A stretch of DNA of 64,000 nt from contig NC_092467.1 in NCBI RefSeq assembly GCF_047495875.1, positions 25,191,066 through 25,255,065 of the forward strand. Reading direction: 5' to 3'. The stretch's first letter is position 1, and every line of letters starts with the position of its first letter. Under the pieces are notes generated by a model. The model had not been told where the DNA came from, searched no databases, and saw nothing but the letters and a program-made list of their open reading frames with translations. The translations under genes and the position numbers were made by a program. The stretch is from Pithys albifrons albifrons (taxonomy: Eukaryota > Chordata > Aves > Passeriformes > Thamnophilidae). Shown here piece by piece: positions 46,701 through 60,989 of this stretch.

Positions 46701-49700
46701 AGTACTCAATGGAGCTCTGAGGAGACATCTTCTTTGCAGAGGGATGGAGGGAAGGCATTAGTGAAAACAAATGGATGGCTGGGGCTTTGGTGCAGTTAGG
46801 TGTTCCAGGGGGTTTCAGTGAATTGGGTTGTCCTGAGTGATTTAAGTGCAACTCTTTGCTGAACTGCATTGCACTTCAAATGGATTCACTTCCAAAAAGT
46901 GAAGTTGATTCAGGGGTTATGATTTGTGTTATCATCTCAGAAAGAACAGACCATCAAATGATTTTGTATTAATCTACAGTGATGTTGGCCCTCCCTCTGC
47001 TGCCTCTATCCTACTGCTTTAAAGTGTGAACAGAGAGTGAAGGTAGGACTAATTGCCTGGTCTTGCTCCTATTTCAAGCCTATCCATCCCTCATACCTGG
47101 GTCTCATTGCATCCTAGCTTGTGCCTGTGAATGAAACCTGGGCCTTGTGAGGAGCTCCACACTGGCAAAGCCCTGGTGTCACCACAAAACCATTCTTTCA
47201 GGAGGGTGTCCCTCTTGAATATCCATCAAACCTAAAGTTTCCCTTGCTGTTGGATAAAAGATGAAAACACGGTTACCTTTTGCTGGAGGAAAGCCTTTAT
47301 TGCAGTAGATTCACAGTCCTTAGATGTACACAGACAGAGTTATTATGAGAGGTAAAGCAATAACACCAATGCAAGAAGGAAGACGTAACAAGCAAGTGGA
47401 AATTTTTACATAAAAGAAAATATCTGAGACTACAACAGATATTAATGTACTAAGAAAACAGACAGATGTATGTTAGGGATTTGAGTGATACCTGGGAGCA
47501 CATTTTACTTTATTTTGGTCATATTTCTACATCTGGCACTTTCACCATATTAATGATTTAAGGAATAATTATTGTAAGGTTGAGTTTCCTTTTAAAAACT
47601 TTCAGTGTTCCATCCTGGAATTCATTCCAGATGCTGGTAACTAAAACTGAAGAAACATGCTTCAAAATGATAGTCTTCTCCAAGTCAGGATGACAGCAAA
47701 ATATGTAAACGGCCAATGACTCTTCTAGCCACTTGGTACTTTATGAGCTATCTGATTCCCTTCCAGTTTGTTTAAAATTTTTACCATGCAGATGTTCCTT
47801 TGGGTGACCAATTTTTATAGTTTTGAAAAGATTATATCAGTTTTCCATGGTATTGTGTTACTGTATTTCTTGGATTTTTTTATAGCACTTGAAAGGCTAA
47901 TTTCTTAATCAGACATTACTAGTGGAATGTAGAAAGAGAGGTTAAAAAGCCAAACTGGCACTGAGAATTAAACACAGGTTCGTAATAATATGAAAGGAAA
48001 ACAAAAAGCATCAACTCAAGGATGTTGTTATTGAATGAAAGTTGAGAAAACTGCTAGGAACATGCATTTTTTATTATTATCAAAGGTGTTAAAATATATA
48101 CATAGCATATGTTTGGCACTGAATTGTTGTTACACAGTTCTGTAGTATTCAGCTGTCTTGGATAAAAACTATCACTTTGATACTGGAAAATTATTATGAA
48201 AATGTTAGTTTTGGGCCTAGTAGTAAAAAGCAAAGATTGTCTTGCATGCCAGTGAGGTTTCAGTGGAGGGTTTGCACTGTTTCCAGAAACCATCTTTGGC
48301 AACCCCCAAGTTTCACCTCTGTCAACAAGTCTGCATAACATTTTGTCCTTCTTTATCCTTGTCAGGATTGCTGATGGGGAGACAAGAGATTTGACTTGGC
48401 TTTACACCCTGAAATTCAGAGACAGATTTCAAATACCACTTTAGGATTATAAGTAGTAACTGAAAGAGGATTTAAGAAATGCTGGTACAAACATTAGGAA
48501 GTACTCAGAAAGAAGGAAAAAGAAAAGTCCCACAATAGTGTTATTCTGTTTTGTTTCAAAGTAAACATGAGTTCTGTTATATTGACACACAGCTTACGTA
48601 GATGCATGGTTTGGGTCCAGTCCAGTGCTACCATAATTGCAACAACCAGACCAGAGGCAGGTTGTTTCATTTTTTTTTTTTATTTTTCAACTCTTCCCAA
48701 ATTCCAGGTTTCTTCAGCTCAGGCTCTTTGGCTGGGCTCATCCCTCCAACAGGTACGCAGTTTCCAAATTCTTTAGAGAGTATCTTTTTTCTGGAAGCTT
48801 AAGATTCCAAATGGGCTGCCTATTTCCCACAGAGAGGTTTCCATTGAGTCATATCATGTTCATGGGAACAAAAAGACAAACCAGAACTGTGTTGGTTTAT
48901 AACATTGTATAAATGTTATGTAACTTCGCTTCTGAAAGTTTTCTTTACCTTCCTCTGGAGTACTGGAAATTGGCCACAGTCAGTGGCAGGACACAGAGCT
49001 GGTTGTGTTGGCACTCCAGCTTGTGTTAGCATTTTCTCTGGAGCCTAGTCAGGGAGTGCTGCTCACACAACTGGCACTAAATCATCAAGCTTAGAGTCAG
49101 GCATAAGTTTTTCATCAGATGAGAGAGGCAGGGACCTGTCACCCCTTCTTTGCATTCAGCCTCAGCACGGAGCACAGCCCACTGCTGAGGATCACCTAGG
49201 AATTAGCACCTAACAAATCCCCTTGCAGCTTACAGAAGTCCTAGACATCTCACTGCTTGTTAGCTTTCCTACTTTCCTCTTGTTTTATGTTGCAGTTTGT
49301 GGCCTTTGGTCATTTCTGCAGCTTGTTTTAAGCTTGTTGCACGTTTGGGGAAAATGTTTTGCAGTTTCCTCTGTACACGAGTAGGGAAACAGGAGCAGAA
49401 GTACTCTCTATCCTACATTTCTGTAATGTTTGCAATTGCAGGGGAGTTGGTCTCATTTTGGTCCTCCATTCCCAGGTAGAGATGTACTTTGCATCAAAAA
49501 ATGAATAAATGGGATAGAGAACTACTGATATTCCCCATGCTGGGGGCTCAGTGCCTGTTGTATGTGAAACGTCAACTGCACATTCTGCTTGTTGGATTAG
49601 AGATGAGTACAAGTCCTCAGACATGATTTTTCTGAATCAGTGGGAAACATTTTTACCAACTTATTTCTGTTTCCTGCTTTTCAAAATACTTCTTAGTGTT

Positions 49701-51840
49701 GAAGAGTTGTGCTGTTGCCCAAAGATTTCTGCCTGTAAAAAAGATTTCAATCCTGTTTTGGAGCAGAGATGCTATTTGGACCGAGGAGATGTGAGATTTC
49801 CTGGGGAAGTGCTGCCTAGATTGGCTAGTACTAGCCAAGGTTACTAAGTGCCTCATTTCCACTGCTATGAAATCCGTGCACACACAATGCTGCAAGCCAA
49901 ACCACACTTTGCAAATCAGATTTTAGTCTAAAAATCATCAGCAACCCAAGCTGGTGTTTCCTTTTTGGTGCATTTTATTTCTCAAACTCTCAGGGAAGTG
50001 GGTGGCTGTCTTGTATTCAGTTCAGTAGCCGTAGGGGTCAGAGCAGCTGCCTGACCTCAGTACACATCCTAAAGACTGTACGTTCATAGAGCTGTGCGCT
50101 TAGTGAGAATGATGCTGAGAAAGCCATTATGAGCTGAATTCTATCCAACACAACTAGGAATAAATCAAGCATTTCTGAACCTTGCAACAAACTTGATCAA
50201 AATATAACACATCTCTTTCTCTGGCTGTTGTATTCCCCGTTTTGCTCCCACTTCAGCCGGAACTAAGTGAAGCCCTCCATTGATTCACCTGAGGAAGAGG
50301 CCTGTGCAGTTTCCATGCCACACATAGGGACTCTCACTAGGTCTACCTGGAACCGACATGTTTTGTGTGAAAAACTACTAGTATCATAATCAGTATTAAG
50401 TAAAATAAATAGACTGCAAAGAACCCAAAACCTGTGACCTCTGCAACTGGAGGAAGAGAATGCTACAACCACATTTGCTGTAGGAAAAGGACAAGGCATA
50501 GTTCCCCTGATCTTTCTGAAACTGAGGGATGATAGCTTGATGGATTAGGGATAGATAGAACTCTCTGAAAAGAGTTTACAGATACCAGAATGGTATTTCT
50601 GGTTGCTGAGACTACATCTTAAGCCTGGCACTTTCGTTCTGTTCTCTGCTATTAAGATTCCCATGCATTTGTGCTGGGGTAGAATTGACCTTTTGCTGTG
50701 CTCATTTGTATTGCAAGCATGCTGTTTTCTGAGGGAAGAGAAATGGAGACACTTTAGATGGCGTTTGTTTTCTACACTGTAGCCATTTAAGTGAGAAATC
50801 TAGAAGCTGATTTAAGAAGAGACAGTAAAGAAAAATATAGATATTTATATGAATGTGACGTATGTTGCAAGAAAAGAGTTAATTGGGAATTAATGTAATT
50901 TTCTCAAAGATACAAAATAATTTGTATTGTGAAGGGTTATTAGGGTTGAAAAAATAAACATTTCCTGTTGTGGTTTCTGCAAAATATCTCCAGTGGCTGT
51001 TTTAGAGTCATCTGTAATTTGTGTTCTCTGGGGAAATAGTTCTGTGATTACATATAGGTCTGAAAGTTACAGTAAGTATGTCTCTCCTGGATCAATGTGC
51101 CCTGGAAATCTTTATCTTCATTAGTTATAGCCTCTGTCATTCCTGGGCTCTAAAGTATACATTTAAAGTATCAAGCATAGTCATTATAATGCAATAGGAA
51201 ATACTCTAATAAATTATCTGTCCTGTTATTGTTTCTAGGACAAATATTGGATGTAGAAAAGATTTATTAGACAGATATATTTGTGAATTTATCTTAAAAT
51301 TAAACTTTTTGGAAACTGGGCCTACTATTAACACCAAGACCCCACAAGGATTTAATTAAAGGCCCATTAGTCAAACTAATTCCTGACAAGACATAGGTTT
51401 GTATTACACAAACATATTTGACTTTCCAAACATGCTTGTGAGATTTGGCATTTTCCTGAGAGACACTTATTGATAAACATAACCGGGAGAAATTACTAAA
51501 AGAAATACTGGCTTCCACTGGGTGTATAAATTACCTCCTATTACTGATGCCTGGGGAAAAAATGAACATACCGTAGAATAATCTACAGTTATAAAATAAT
51601 TTCTAGTAAGACAGATGCGGAATACTGGTCATGACCCTATACTTAGAGCACAAAAAGATAAGGGACACACACACTTCCAAACCAGGCTCAACTTTTCAAG
51701 ATATAACATGAGAATGAAGACTCAGTCTATGCTGTAACATAGTTAAAGCAAAATGGCAAGAGGAGCATGGCACCTCTGGGAGCAATGCACACCTGGGAGC
51801 TGGGAGATCAGAGCTCTCCTTCTACCTCCATCATAAACTT
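46701..51840. other. Unique non-coding sequence
   Basis: No gene, repeat or RNA recognised in about 5.1 kb, other than a T run at 48670-48681. Open frames of 60-98 codons occur on both strands and overlap each other. Confidence 0.5.
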
Positions 51841-51948
51841 AATCATAAAATAATAGAATGGTTTGGTTTGGAAGGGACCTTAAGGATCATCTGCTTCCAA
51901 ACTCCCTGCCCTGGGCAGAGACAACTTTCACTAGACCGGATTGCTCAT
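51841..51948 (-). repeat. CR1 LINE 3' fragment
   Basis: Reverse-orientation CR1. It reads AATAGAATGGTTTGGTTTGG, GAAGGGACCTTAAGGATCAT, a CCCTGCCCTGGGCAGAGACA block (the CR1 'ccctgccatgggcagggaca' block) and CACTAGACCGGATTGCTCA. Similarity ends abruptly near 51948, which is the 5' truncation point. Confidence 0.93.
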
Positions 51949-54900
51949 TTCCATGTGATATTGGGATCTGAGCCAGGGTCCCATTCAGATCTTGCTTAGG
52001 ACCTTGTGATTGCATATTTCCAGGGCTGTAGAGAAACCAGGCAATGTCTGAATCTTTCATCACTCTTTTAAATGCAGAAAGCGTTGGTCATGGTATCTCC
52101 TTGGGACAATTTCTGAGATAATTGTGCCATTTCATGCTCACCTGTAGAATAGTTATAACAGCATTTCCAGCCACTTCTCTTTATATGGATTTTAGAAGAG
52201 AGAATGGGGAAAGGTGAAGTCATAATGGAGTTTTGGTCCTGCTTTGCTTCTGTACCAATCACAGCATCAGTTGGTACAGTCGGGGATGGGTAGCTGGGGT
52301 CTGTGGATGACCTCACTGGTGGAAGTCAGGCTGGCAGAAGTTAATAGGAACAAATGTAATCACAGCTCTTCTCCTTTCAGTCAGGGAGTTTGTACAGTGT
52401 GAGTGGACGCTGCTTAGCCTGGTTTAGGTTTAGGCACAGATGGTCTGTCTTGAGGTCTATTCCATTGCTGGTTTCTTTGACTCTATTAGATGTTTTCACG
52501 CCGAGGTTTTACAGTGAGTCCTGATACATCATATCTCAGCTAATTCAGCAGACACCTTGGTACAATTAGTAAGAAGATATTCCCCTATTGCATCTAAAAT
52601 GAAGCTTATTTTACCACTTCTTGGCACAAAAAGTGTTTTGCTAACCTCCTACTCCAGAGCCATAGAGGTAGAATTCATCAGATTAACATTTTAGCATTGT
52701 GGCTTTGTCAGAAGGGTCTGTTGTGGTCTGTACCTCCTGAAAGGGCAGTGATCCCCTTCTAACACCCGTGTATTAGCTCACAAGCTCATCAGCCAAATTG
52801 CAAAGGCAGCCTTGCTCTTAGCACATAATAAATAAGGGAGGATTGCCACATCGGTTCCCATCTATTACCCTGTGGGTTTAAGTCATGCTGTGTCAGTTTT
52901 GATGAGTATGACACAGGCAGAAGAAACCAACTGTTCTCCCACTGCATGGATTGTGTTGATGGGTGGGCAGAGGTGCCACATGTCACCTGTGGTGTGGTTC
53001 AGGCCCTTCCTGGTGACAAACTGCAGCACTTTGAGCTGGGTGATTTTCAATGAATATGTAATTAATGCGAAAGCTTTCTGCAACCATTCTCAGTGTTCAG
53101 TAAGAGCACAGTTTGATGTTTTAAAAGTTTATCTGAAGGTATTTTTTAAAATCCTGCATTTTGATTCAAACAAATTTTTTTCCTTTACCAAAATCTATGC
53201 GGAAAAAAAAATCATAGTTTTGAGATTTTTGGGGGGGTCAAAGAACCCAAACTCCTGCTCTTGTCCTGTATCCCTAAAATACACAATCAAATAGCTGTGA
53301 AATATTGTATTTAATTTCTTTTTTTCCTTCATCAGTTGGAACAGGACTGACTTTAAAACCAAACAAGTCAACAAAAATTACAGACTGAATTCTTGTTCAT
53401 GCAGGAACAAAACCTGATGGTGAGCCTTCAGTATGGAAAATGTAGGGGATGCAGAGCGGAAACTGTGAAAAGGTATCAACACTTTAGAGAGTTACAGGGA
53501 TGAAAAAGGTCATTGGCCATAATCTTAGCTCTTCCATGGAGTAAATAATCTTAACTAACTCCCCCCCATCAGACAAAGATTAGTGTCATCTCCTTCAGTA
53601 GGGCCAAATGAACAGAGACAACTCCATATACTTTGAAAGAAATGAGGACTGGAACATGACTATCATGAGCAGCCTGGGTACATGCAAAGACATCAAAGCA
53701 AAAATAATTGCAAATAAACTGGAGACTTGGTGGGGTTTTCAGGCAGAAGAGGGAAGCAGAAGATGTTGGCTCTTGTCCTGGCCATAGTGGTGAAAGTGGA
53801 GGCCGTTTCAAGCCCTTCAATCCTCTGTGAGAAACTAAAGATATTTCTCTGTAGACTTTAATGGAAAATGTGCTCTGCTTTTCAGTCTCATTCTTGCTGA
53901 AAGTGGAAAATTTTTCTAGAAATTAAGCTTCAATGGAAAACAGGATTTTTGAAACTTTGAACTCGTCTTTTTTCCAGGAAATGCTTCACTAATACCCAAC
54001 TTTATTAGAGAGGACATATGAGTCGTGAAAACCAAGAAATTTTGAGCATCAACTAGCAAATAATGAAAAATAAACAAATTCTGTAAGAAACTGATAGAAC
54101 ATTTTGGATTTTTATCTTCTCTAAGTGGCAATGATATGAAAGATTTAAGCCAATATGAATCACCTCTTCCAACCCAGAAAATGAGACTGAATTCTCCTGC
54201 CAGCCCACTGGTTGACACTGCTTTGCAATCACCTGCACTGAGCCAGTTCATACCAGCCTGCCACTTAGCTCTGAACCTCATACTCATGTGGTGTTTGACC
54301 ACAAGGTCTCCCTGGAACCTGATCAGATTAAGAGCAGGACTTCAGGAGATTATAGTCATCACAAAATCAAGGCAGAATTCATACTATGTATTTGCAGTGC
54401 AACTTGATCTACAGTGTACTGGCAGGAAAATTACACCTTAGCAAAACTATTGAAAGCAAAGGTTCTTATTAATTTCTTAATTTTCACCTGACTTCAGTTC
54501 AGGGACTAGAATTAATTTGTGGCAAATGCATGTAAGTCTCTAACAACTACAATTCATCCTCCTGATCTCCTTTCTGAAGGGTTACAAAATCCATGAAAAG
54601 CCTCAGAAGACCATTAAATATCATTACTAGCGCAGTCCAAGGTTGTACCCTTATGTCCAGCAGTTGTCAGTTCTTCTCAAGACTTGAAGAGGTTTAGATG
54701 CCATTGCAAAATGAGAGAGCTGTTAACACCAGCAGTCCTGGTGGCTCAGGAATGCTGAGGGAAATACACTGATTGCAGAAGGTACTCAAGCGCCTTTAAG
54801 ATCACAGTAATTTTTCATCCTTAATGGTCTTCATCCCTTTTTAGGGGCTTATTTTTGGGATTAAAATACCTCTTTCTCCTTTTCCAGATAGTTGTGCCAT

Positions 54901-56570
54901 AATTATTGGGGTTTTTTTCCCTGGATCTTCTGAATCCGGAGGTTGTGTTGTAATTTCCACTTTCCCTCCTCATTTTGACTGTCATGAATATTGTTGAAGT
55001 TAGAGCCTGTTCGTGCCACAGCCTGGGGTCTTGAGGGCAGTACTAATGCAAGTCGGTGTTGAAGACTGATCCATGTATCCCACAGAAAGATTGCTCCTTC
55101 CAAACTGCTTTAGAAATACCAATCAATGTTGCCATCTGGAGGACACACGGCTTTACAGTAGACCCTGTTTCCATTTTATGCTGCTGCTGTGATACCCCCA
55201 TCATGAAAGCCCAGCTCACCACAAACAGTTGTTACACTGTTTTTCATGTCCCAGATTTTCTTCAGTTCCTTCTGCAACTGATTATATCTGTTAGTCTTTT
55301 TTTTATGTTCCATGAAGCCTATCATTATTGTATTACTTTTACATCTGAGAAATTGTTGCTATTATCATTATTAAATAATAACAACCATATCTGATACCTC
55401 GATTTGTCAGAAACACAAAAAAACCCCCAACCAAACCCTGTGTTTCCTTTACAAATGATTTCTGGTGTCTTGGAAAAGCATTTCCCCCTCAATGCAAGGA
55501 CTGTTCAGCACAGCAGATTCAGAGCAGTCAGAGTCCTGGCTTGCCCTCTTTAGGAAAGTCAAATACCAAATTTCTCATGACGTTGGATCATGGATATAAA
55601 GTCCAGAGATAGAAAAGGCTTTTACACTAGTCAATTTAACCCATTAGTTAGAAATATTCCTAAGGACAGGATGTCATCTCCTGACACAGGTATAGATATC
55701 AGATGTCTAATATCATCTAGAATGCTTCCGTAACCTGTGAGGTTCATGTAGTGTCTTCATGGAATAGTTCATCTGACCTAACTAGACAGGAATTAAGAGC
55801 TCTTCAGAGGTGTGAACTTTTCTCCACTGACTTTAAAAGGGAGTCTGTAGCAGTCTTTTCAAATAGATGGTCAGTTTCGAGACAGCTGAAGGTAACTGAA
55901 TTGAGCACATCCAGCTGCCAAAGCTGGGTTAAAACATTTAGATATCTTGGGACACTGACTTCACTAATCTAGACTAAGTCAAGTCCTCCCTGTTCTGAGC
56001 TAAGGCAGTGAATCCTTCATGATATAAAGATAATATTAACCCTTACAAATCTAGAACTTATGTAACTGGTTTTGTAATGATTTTATAAACAGTCTCTAGG
56101 ATTAAATAGGCAATTGAGGCATGTCTGTGTTTCATAACAGGTATTCCATAGAAATTCACTACTGTAGTTCACCTGTAATTATAATAACTTCTATCACAGA
56201 AGTGATTCCGCAGCTGTACCACAACACACACCTGATATTCCAATTTATATTGAAACCTAACACAATAATTAAAAATAAACCCTCTGTATTTTCTGCTTCT
56301 GAACTACTTTCTCATCACTTCATATCCAGCATAAGGTCTATTACTCCAAGAGGAGATGTCTTCTGACCTTTGTGAACCCTAGATGTGGTTCACTTTCTTG
56401 TGCTTTGATTGAGATTATGTGGAGGAGATGTGACTGGTGTGACCATTCCAGCTTCTTGGGTCTGAATTAATTAGTTCTGGGCAGCAGGATAAGTTAGCAC
56501 CTTCTAAAGAAAACATCCAACGTAGAGCACCACAGGTTCCTCGAACATTACTAGGAACAAATAATAATGC
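51949..56570. other. Unique non-coding sequence
   Basis: No gene recognised in about 4.6 kb. Open frames of up to 140 codons (52872-53294, plus) lack known domains. An A/C-rich word cluster occurs near 55410-55440. Confidence 0.5.
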
Positions 56571-56790
56571 TGGAAATGACCATCAGAGGTCACCTTTGTG
56601 CACTTCCTGCTCCAAGCTCTGCCTAAGCCTTTTGGTCAGACGTTTGTTTAACCTGTTCTTAATGGCCCCGACTTCCACAAATCCCACCACCTCCCCAGAC
56701 AATCTCTTCCAGGCTTTCACAGTTCTTCCTGTTTAAAAGAGTTGTTCTTTTCCCTTAATATTTTACCCCAACTCTTTTCCTTCAGTGTCA
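56571..56790 (-). repeat. Older CR1-like LINE 3' fragment
   Basis: Reverse-orientation CR1 3' region. It includes GGAAATGACCATCAGAGGTC, TTTAACCTGTTCTTAATGGC, a block CCACAAATCCCACCACCTCC, CAGACAATCTCTTCCAGGCT and CCTGTTTAAAAGAGTTGTTC. These follow the layout of the ORF2 end and 3' UTR of diverged CR1 families. The octamer tail is absent or unrecognisable. It is more diverged than the 43.4 and 51.8 kb copies. Confidence 0.85.
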
Positions 56791-57828
56791 CACTAACACT
56801 CCTTATCCTCCACTGACACAGTTAAAAATTGAAGAGTCAAGAAAACAGAACAGTGATTTTCCTTTACCAGTTAAGACAGAGACATCAAACACAGTTGTCA
56901 ACGTCAATTTGGGCAGCACAGATGGCCCCTCTTCAAACATCAGTCAGATCAGAAAGTGATTTCTGGTTCTCAGTGGAAACAACATCCCCAAGTTGTCGTA
57001 TCCTGTGAGCTCCCTGGGATAATAACTTCCAGCAACATACACCACCATGTGCATACTTTGGTGTGCCAAAGCTCTCATGACCTGAGGGTAATAACTTGTG
57101 TAGACAGTGGCAGAGGATGAATATTGCAAGGTTCAGTGGGAGTGGTCCTTGTAAAAATTAATTGATTTTAGAACAAATTGCATCCCAGAAGACCTTGACA
57201 GTAGGATCCCAGAAGGAAATGGGCAACTATCCATTCTGTAACCTCCACAACTTTTGTCAGCTTGCAAGTTAGGTTCCCTGCTCCATAGGGTGTTTATTAA
57301 TCGAATGTGGAAACCTGTATGGACACATATAGAGACATATGGAGACCTCGTGTTCTCTGGCCCAGGCTCTCTTATACTTGTAATTTAAAGGAATGCCTCT
57401 ATTCCTGGCGCTTTAGTGATTTATGGAGCACTCCTTCAGTATTCCTGTTTTAAAATTGGAATGCAAGTTTGCAGGGACAGTTTTGTAAGTGGAATGATAT
57501 GATCTTCATAGATACTTTATTTTCATTTTTTTAATTTTAATTTATTTTAAAGGCAACAAAATTTCTTACTTGATGTCCTTTCAAGTGGTCTTGTAAATAA
57601 TTTTATTCTCTGCTTGGTATGGTGGGTTGAGTACAGCCCTAATTACGTGCTTAATTTTCTGGGTTTATATATTAGCAGCCTTCTGAGTAATACCTCTTTG
57701 TAACTAGTATAAAGTTGGAAACCAGGGTATGCTCTCATATTTTCAGGAACATTGTGATACAACATCCCTTGTAAATCTCAAAACAGGCTATAAAACAGTT
57801 TTCCCATTGCTTGCCATAAAGCACTGAT
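56791..57828. other. Unique non-coding sequence
   Basis: No gene or repeat recognised. Confidence 0.5.
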
Positions 57829-57890
57829 GGAAACTGAGGCACAGTGCAGTGATGGGATTTGGTCCAACAGGAGTCTTGAAGCCCTGCTGT
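57829..57890 (-). repeat. Probable MIR-type SINE relic
   Basis: GGAAACTGAGGCACAG is the exact reverse complement of the MIR core 'ctgtgcctcagtttcc'. It is followed by GATGGGATTTGGTCCAACAG and GAGTC, which fit the 'gctgggatttgaacccaggagtc' section, apparently after an internal deletion. Short and diverged. Confidence 0.5.
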
Positions 57891-59301
57891 ACTTCTCTGT
57901 GTTGGTGTCCTTGTCAATGGTGCTTAGGGATTTAAAGATGCCTGTCCCAATTTTGTGCCTTTGTCTCCACCACTAAATCATGTGTTAAATTCAGCTGAAA
58001 CTTTCCACTGGCCTCAAAGGGTGTAGGGAGGGCCCTTGTCTGGATGTCCAGGTAGATGTCTGGACAGGCTGGCACACACTAGGAACACATTAACAAAACC
58101 CTTGGTGGAAGCACTTTCTGCTGTCATGGAAATTGCTGTGTTTAAGGGAATAATTTTGCTATTGCCACTGTTTTCTTTTGTATCCCTCCCCCTAAATCGA
58201 GCAATATTTCAGCCCAAATTAAATGGGCTGTCGCTTTTAGAGCAGCACATTTGACTCCTATGTGTGACTTTGCCATTTTTGTCTTGTTGAATACTCTCTG
58301 TCTGAGTGTGATGAATGATTGCAGTGCAAAGTAAAAAAATAGTCTGAAATCAAAATGTTTCAGCATTGTTAAAAAAACACATTCCAATTGAGCCAAAGTG
58401 GGTTTTTCAAGGAAGTTTCCTAATGGGGAAATTGTAATTGTGGGCCCGGGGAATTGTAAGCTGCCCCAGGGATTTAGTAAAAATATTTATTTTTGCAAAG
58501 GATCTTGCAGGAATCTTTTCCATAAACAACCCCCAACAGAGATGCACTAACCCTTCTCCTTGTTCTTATGAGGATCAGAATGTTTCTTGAGACTTAGGGA
58601 TTGGGATCGGGTTGGGAGCCTTTGGAGAGGAGTGTGCAGTTCTCACTATGCTCTACCACAATATATTGCATTTATCCCACTTCAATGTGCAAAGCGTGTC
58701 TTTAATTTCCAGTGAACAAAGATTTGGTTTCTAGTTCTGCCTTGTTTTCACCATGTATTTTCCAAACACACTTTTTTTCCCCATTAATGTTCACCTTTAA
58801 CCTATTGATTTGCTATAAAAACAAGCCATTTTATAAAGCAAAGGTAAAAGGAAATGAGGGAAAACATAAACACATTGCAAAAGCAAGGATTTCCCAGAAT
58901 AAACCCACATATAACACAAATATATGATGTAGCTTCTTTTATTAGCACTGTAAAAAAGAAGGCAGGGAAAAATGTGAAAATACATTAGGGATTTTAAAGC
59001 CAAGCAAATCAATTAGTCATTACTGACATAAATTTCCCTTTCTTGGGGACGTTCAACCTTCTCATATCCCGTGGATGAACTCTAAAGCACCTGTAGTAGA
59101 TCTGTTTTCAGTAAAGAGATTTAAACTACTGTAGATGTTTTTCCAAGGAAAATATGATGTTGACAGAATAATGCGTGGAAGAAGAGGCTACTAAGGCAGC
59201 TGCTATAAATTGCCAGCCTTGTAATCCCTCTTGCAACACGCCCAGCTTCACAGGATGTGCATTTGTTGATGCTCTACATATGGTTTTGAGCAAAAGTAAT
59301 T

Positions 59302-59321
59302 CCCCCCCCACCCCCGCCCCC
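59302..59321 (+). repeat. C-rich tract
   Basis: Eight C, A, five C, G, five C: an interrupted poly-C run of 20 bases. Confidence 0.9.
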
Positions 59322-60904
59322 TCAACATGATGAAAACAAAGCATGCCCTGCAATTGCAAAGGAAAGGTCCTCCCCTCACTTCCTCCCCTCCCTGAGCACT
59401 CACAATGATGCTCATTTTGGAAAGCTGCATCATGTTTTCACAAGTATCTCCATCACTTGGACAGATGGCTGTGGCACTGGCATGGGTTAGGACATGAGTA
59501 TTGCCAGCTGTCGCCACAGCCCTATGTGCTGAGGGCTCTGACGGTCCCTTCAGGATGCCCAAGTTGGCTTGTGCTGCCAGTGAAGGTGTATCATCCCCTA
59601 TCATGGTCACATGGTGTTTTCTGTGCCTCCCCGTGTCTGCCAGGGCAGGAGAGCCACTACCTGGGTGAGATGGTGGAAACCTCTTCCCCCATCCTGGTGT
59701 GGTTTGGCTGTTCAGCCTTTCCCCTCCAACATCCCACAAAGCAATTACAGCATTTTAGCCTGGGACACAGTAAGGTGCTTATAGATCCTTCTGCGTAGTC
59801 AAAGCTGATTTTGTGCTAATGCAGGCTTCTTTTTTTTCCCAAAAAAATACTGTAATTCAAGCATTCCCAGTCCTTTCTCCTGGTGGATGCACCCCTAAAC
59901 CCCACTCTTTGTAGCTGGATTAGTTTTCTAACAGATTATTTTCCCTGTTTTCTTCCCCACGTGGCTGCAGAAACAGCTGCCCATGGCTGGTTCAGACCAA
60001 CTGCTGCTGCTTGGGAAATCCCTGCCCAGAGCTTCCTGAGCTGGGATTGGTTTTGGACCCCTCAGGGGTGATCTGTGCATGCTTATGCATGAGTGCTCTG
60101 GATTCCTGAGCTCATATATCCACAGAGCAGAACTGTAAAATAGGCAGGGGAAAAGATTTTGTGGAAGAGCCCATTTGTTGTGTGTGGAGGGCATATGCCA
60201 TAAGTGTGCCTGATGCTGAGAGAGCAAGAGTAGCTGCATGAGGAGGCAACCACTGCTTTGGCCCAACTGTCCTTTGCAGTCTTGCTCTGTCTCCTTCTCA
60301 GCTATTCTGGTCTCAGCTCCAAGAATTGTTTCTACTATGTCTTGTAATCCAGTAACTTTTTCATGTGAGAAATGCTTTAGCAACTGCAGCACTGATCAGC
60401 ATCCAGGACTCTTCTCCAGCACCCTTGAGCAGATGCAGTGAAACCAAACTCCCTTGTTCGATCCCTTAGCCCAGCAATTTTGAGCTGCCTTCCACAGGAC
60501 CACGTAGAAAGGGCTCGGGATGCTTGCATCCTGTCCTTGCTAATGTGCCTTTGGAGGCCACAAGTGTGGCCCCTCCAGGACCATATGTGAACTGGAAACA
60601 CCATGTCCCTTCTCCAGGGCAAATGCCTAACCATGAGACTGGGATGAAAGATTTGGGCTATGTGATTTGTGGGAGCAGTTCAGAAGCAGCTCCCACACTG
60701 GTGCTGCTGCATGTGGGAAATCACATCCATGGCAGTGAGTGAGCAGCCAAGGTTCTGCTGGACCCAGCTGTGTGTCAGCGTGGCACTGCTGCACCCCATG
60801 AGAGCAGTGAGAATAGCAGGAAAAATAAACTGCCACTGGCATCAGGCATCAGGAGGGTTTCACTGCTTGAGAGGGGAATTTGCTTTTTAAAGTCAGGACA
60901 ACTA

Positions 60905-60965
60905 TTTTTCTTGTGCTTTTGGGGGGCTTTTTGCCTTTGTTTTTGTTTTGGTTTTTTTTTTATTC
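60905..60965 (+). repeat. T/G-rich low-complexity tract
   Basis: T-rich sequence with a G6 run and TTTTTGTTTTGG-type words. The same TTTTGGGGGGCTT word occurs in the 11.1 kb tract. Confidence 0.7.
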
Positions 60966-60989
60966 TCCCTAAATAAAAAGGATTGTTTC

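Larger units (their letters stand above)
57891..60989. other. Unique non-coding sequence
   Basis: No gene recognised. The part 58250-58560 is AT-rich with a single GGGCCCGGGG word and could be a conserved element. The part 59360-60900 is more GC-rich, and its open frames of up to 163 codons (59248-59739, minus) overlap on both strands and have no known domain. T/G-rich low complexity lies at 60905-60965. Confidence 0.5.

Noticed and set aside
59248..59739. 163-codon minus-strand open frame
   Set aside because: Overlapped by a 113-codon plus-strand frame; no domain; contains a translated poly-C tract region at one end.
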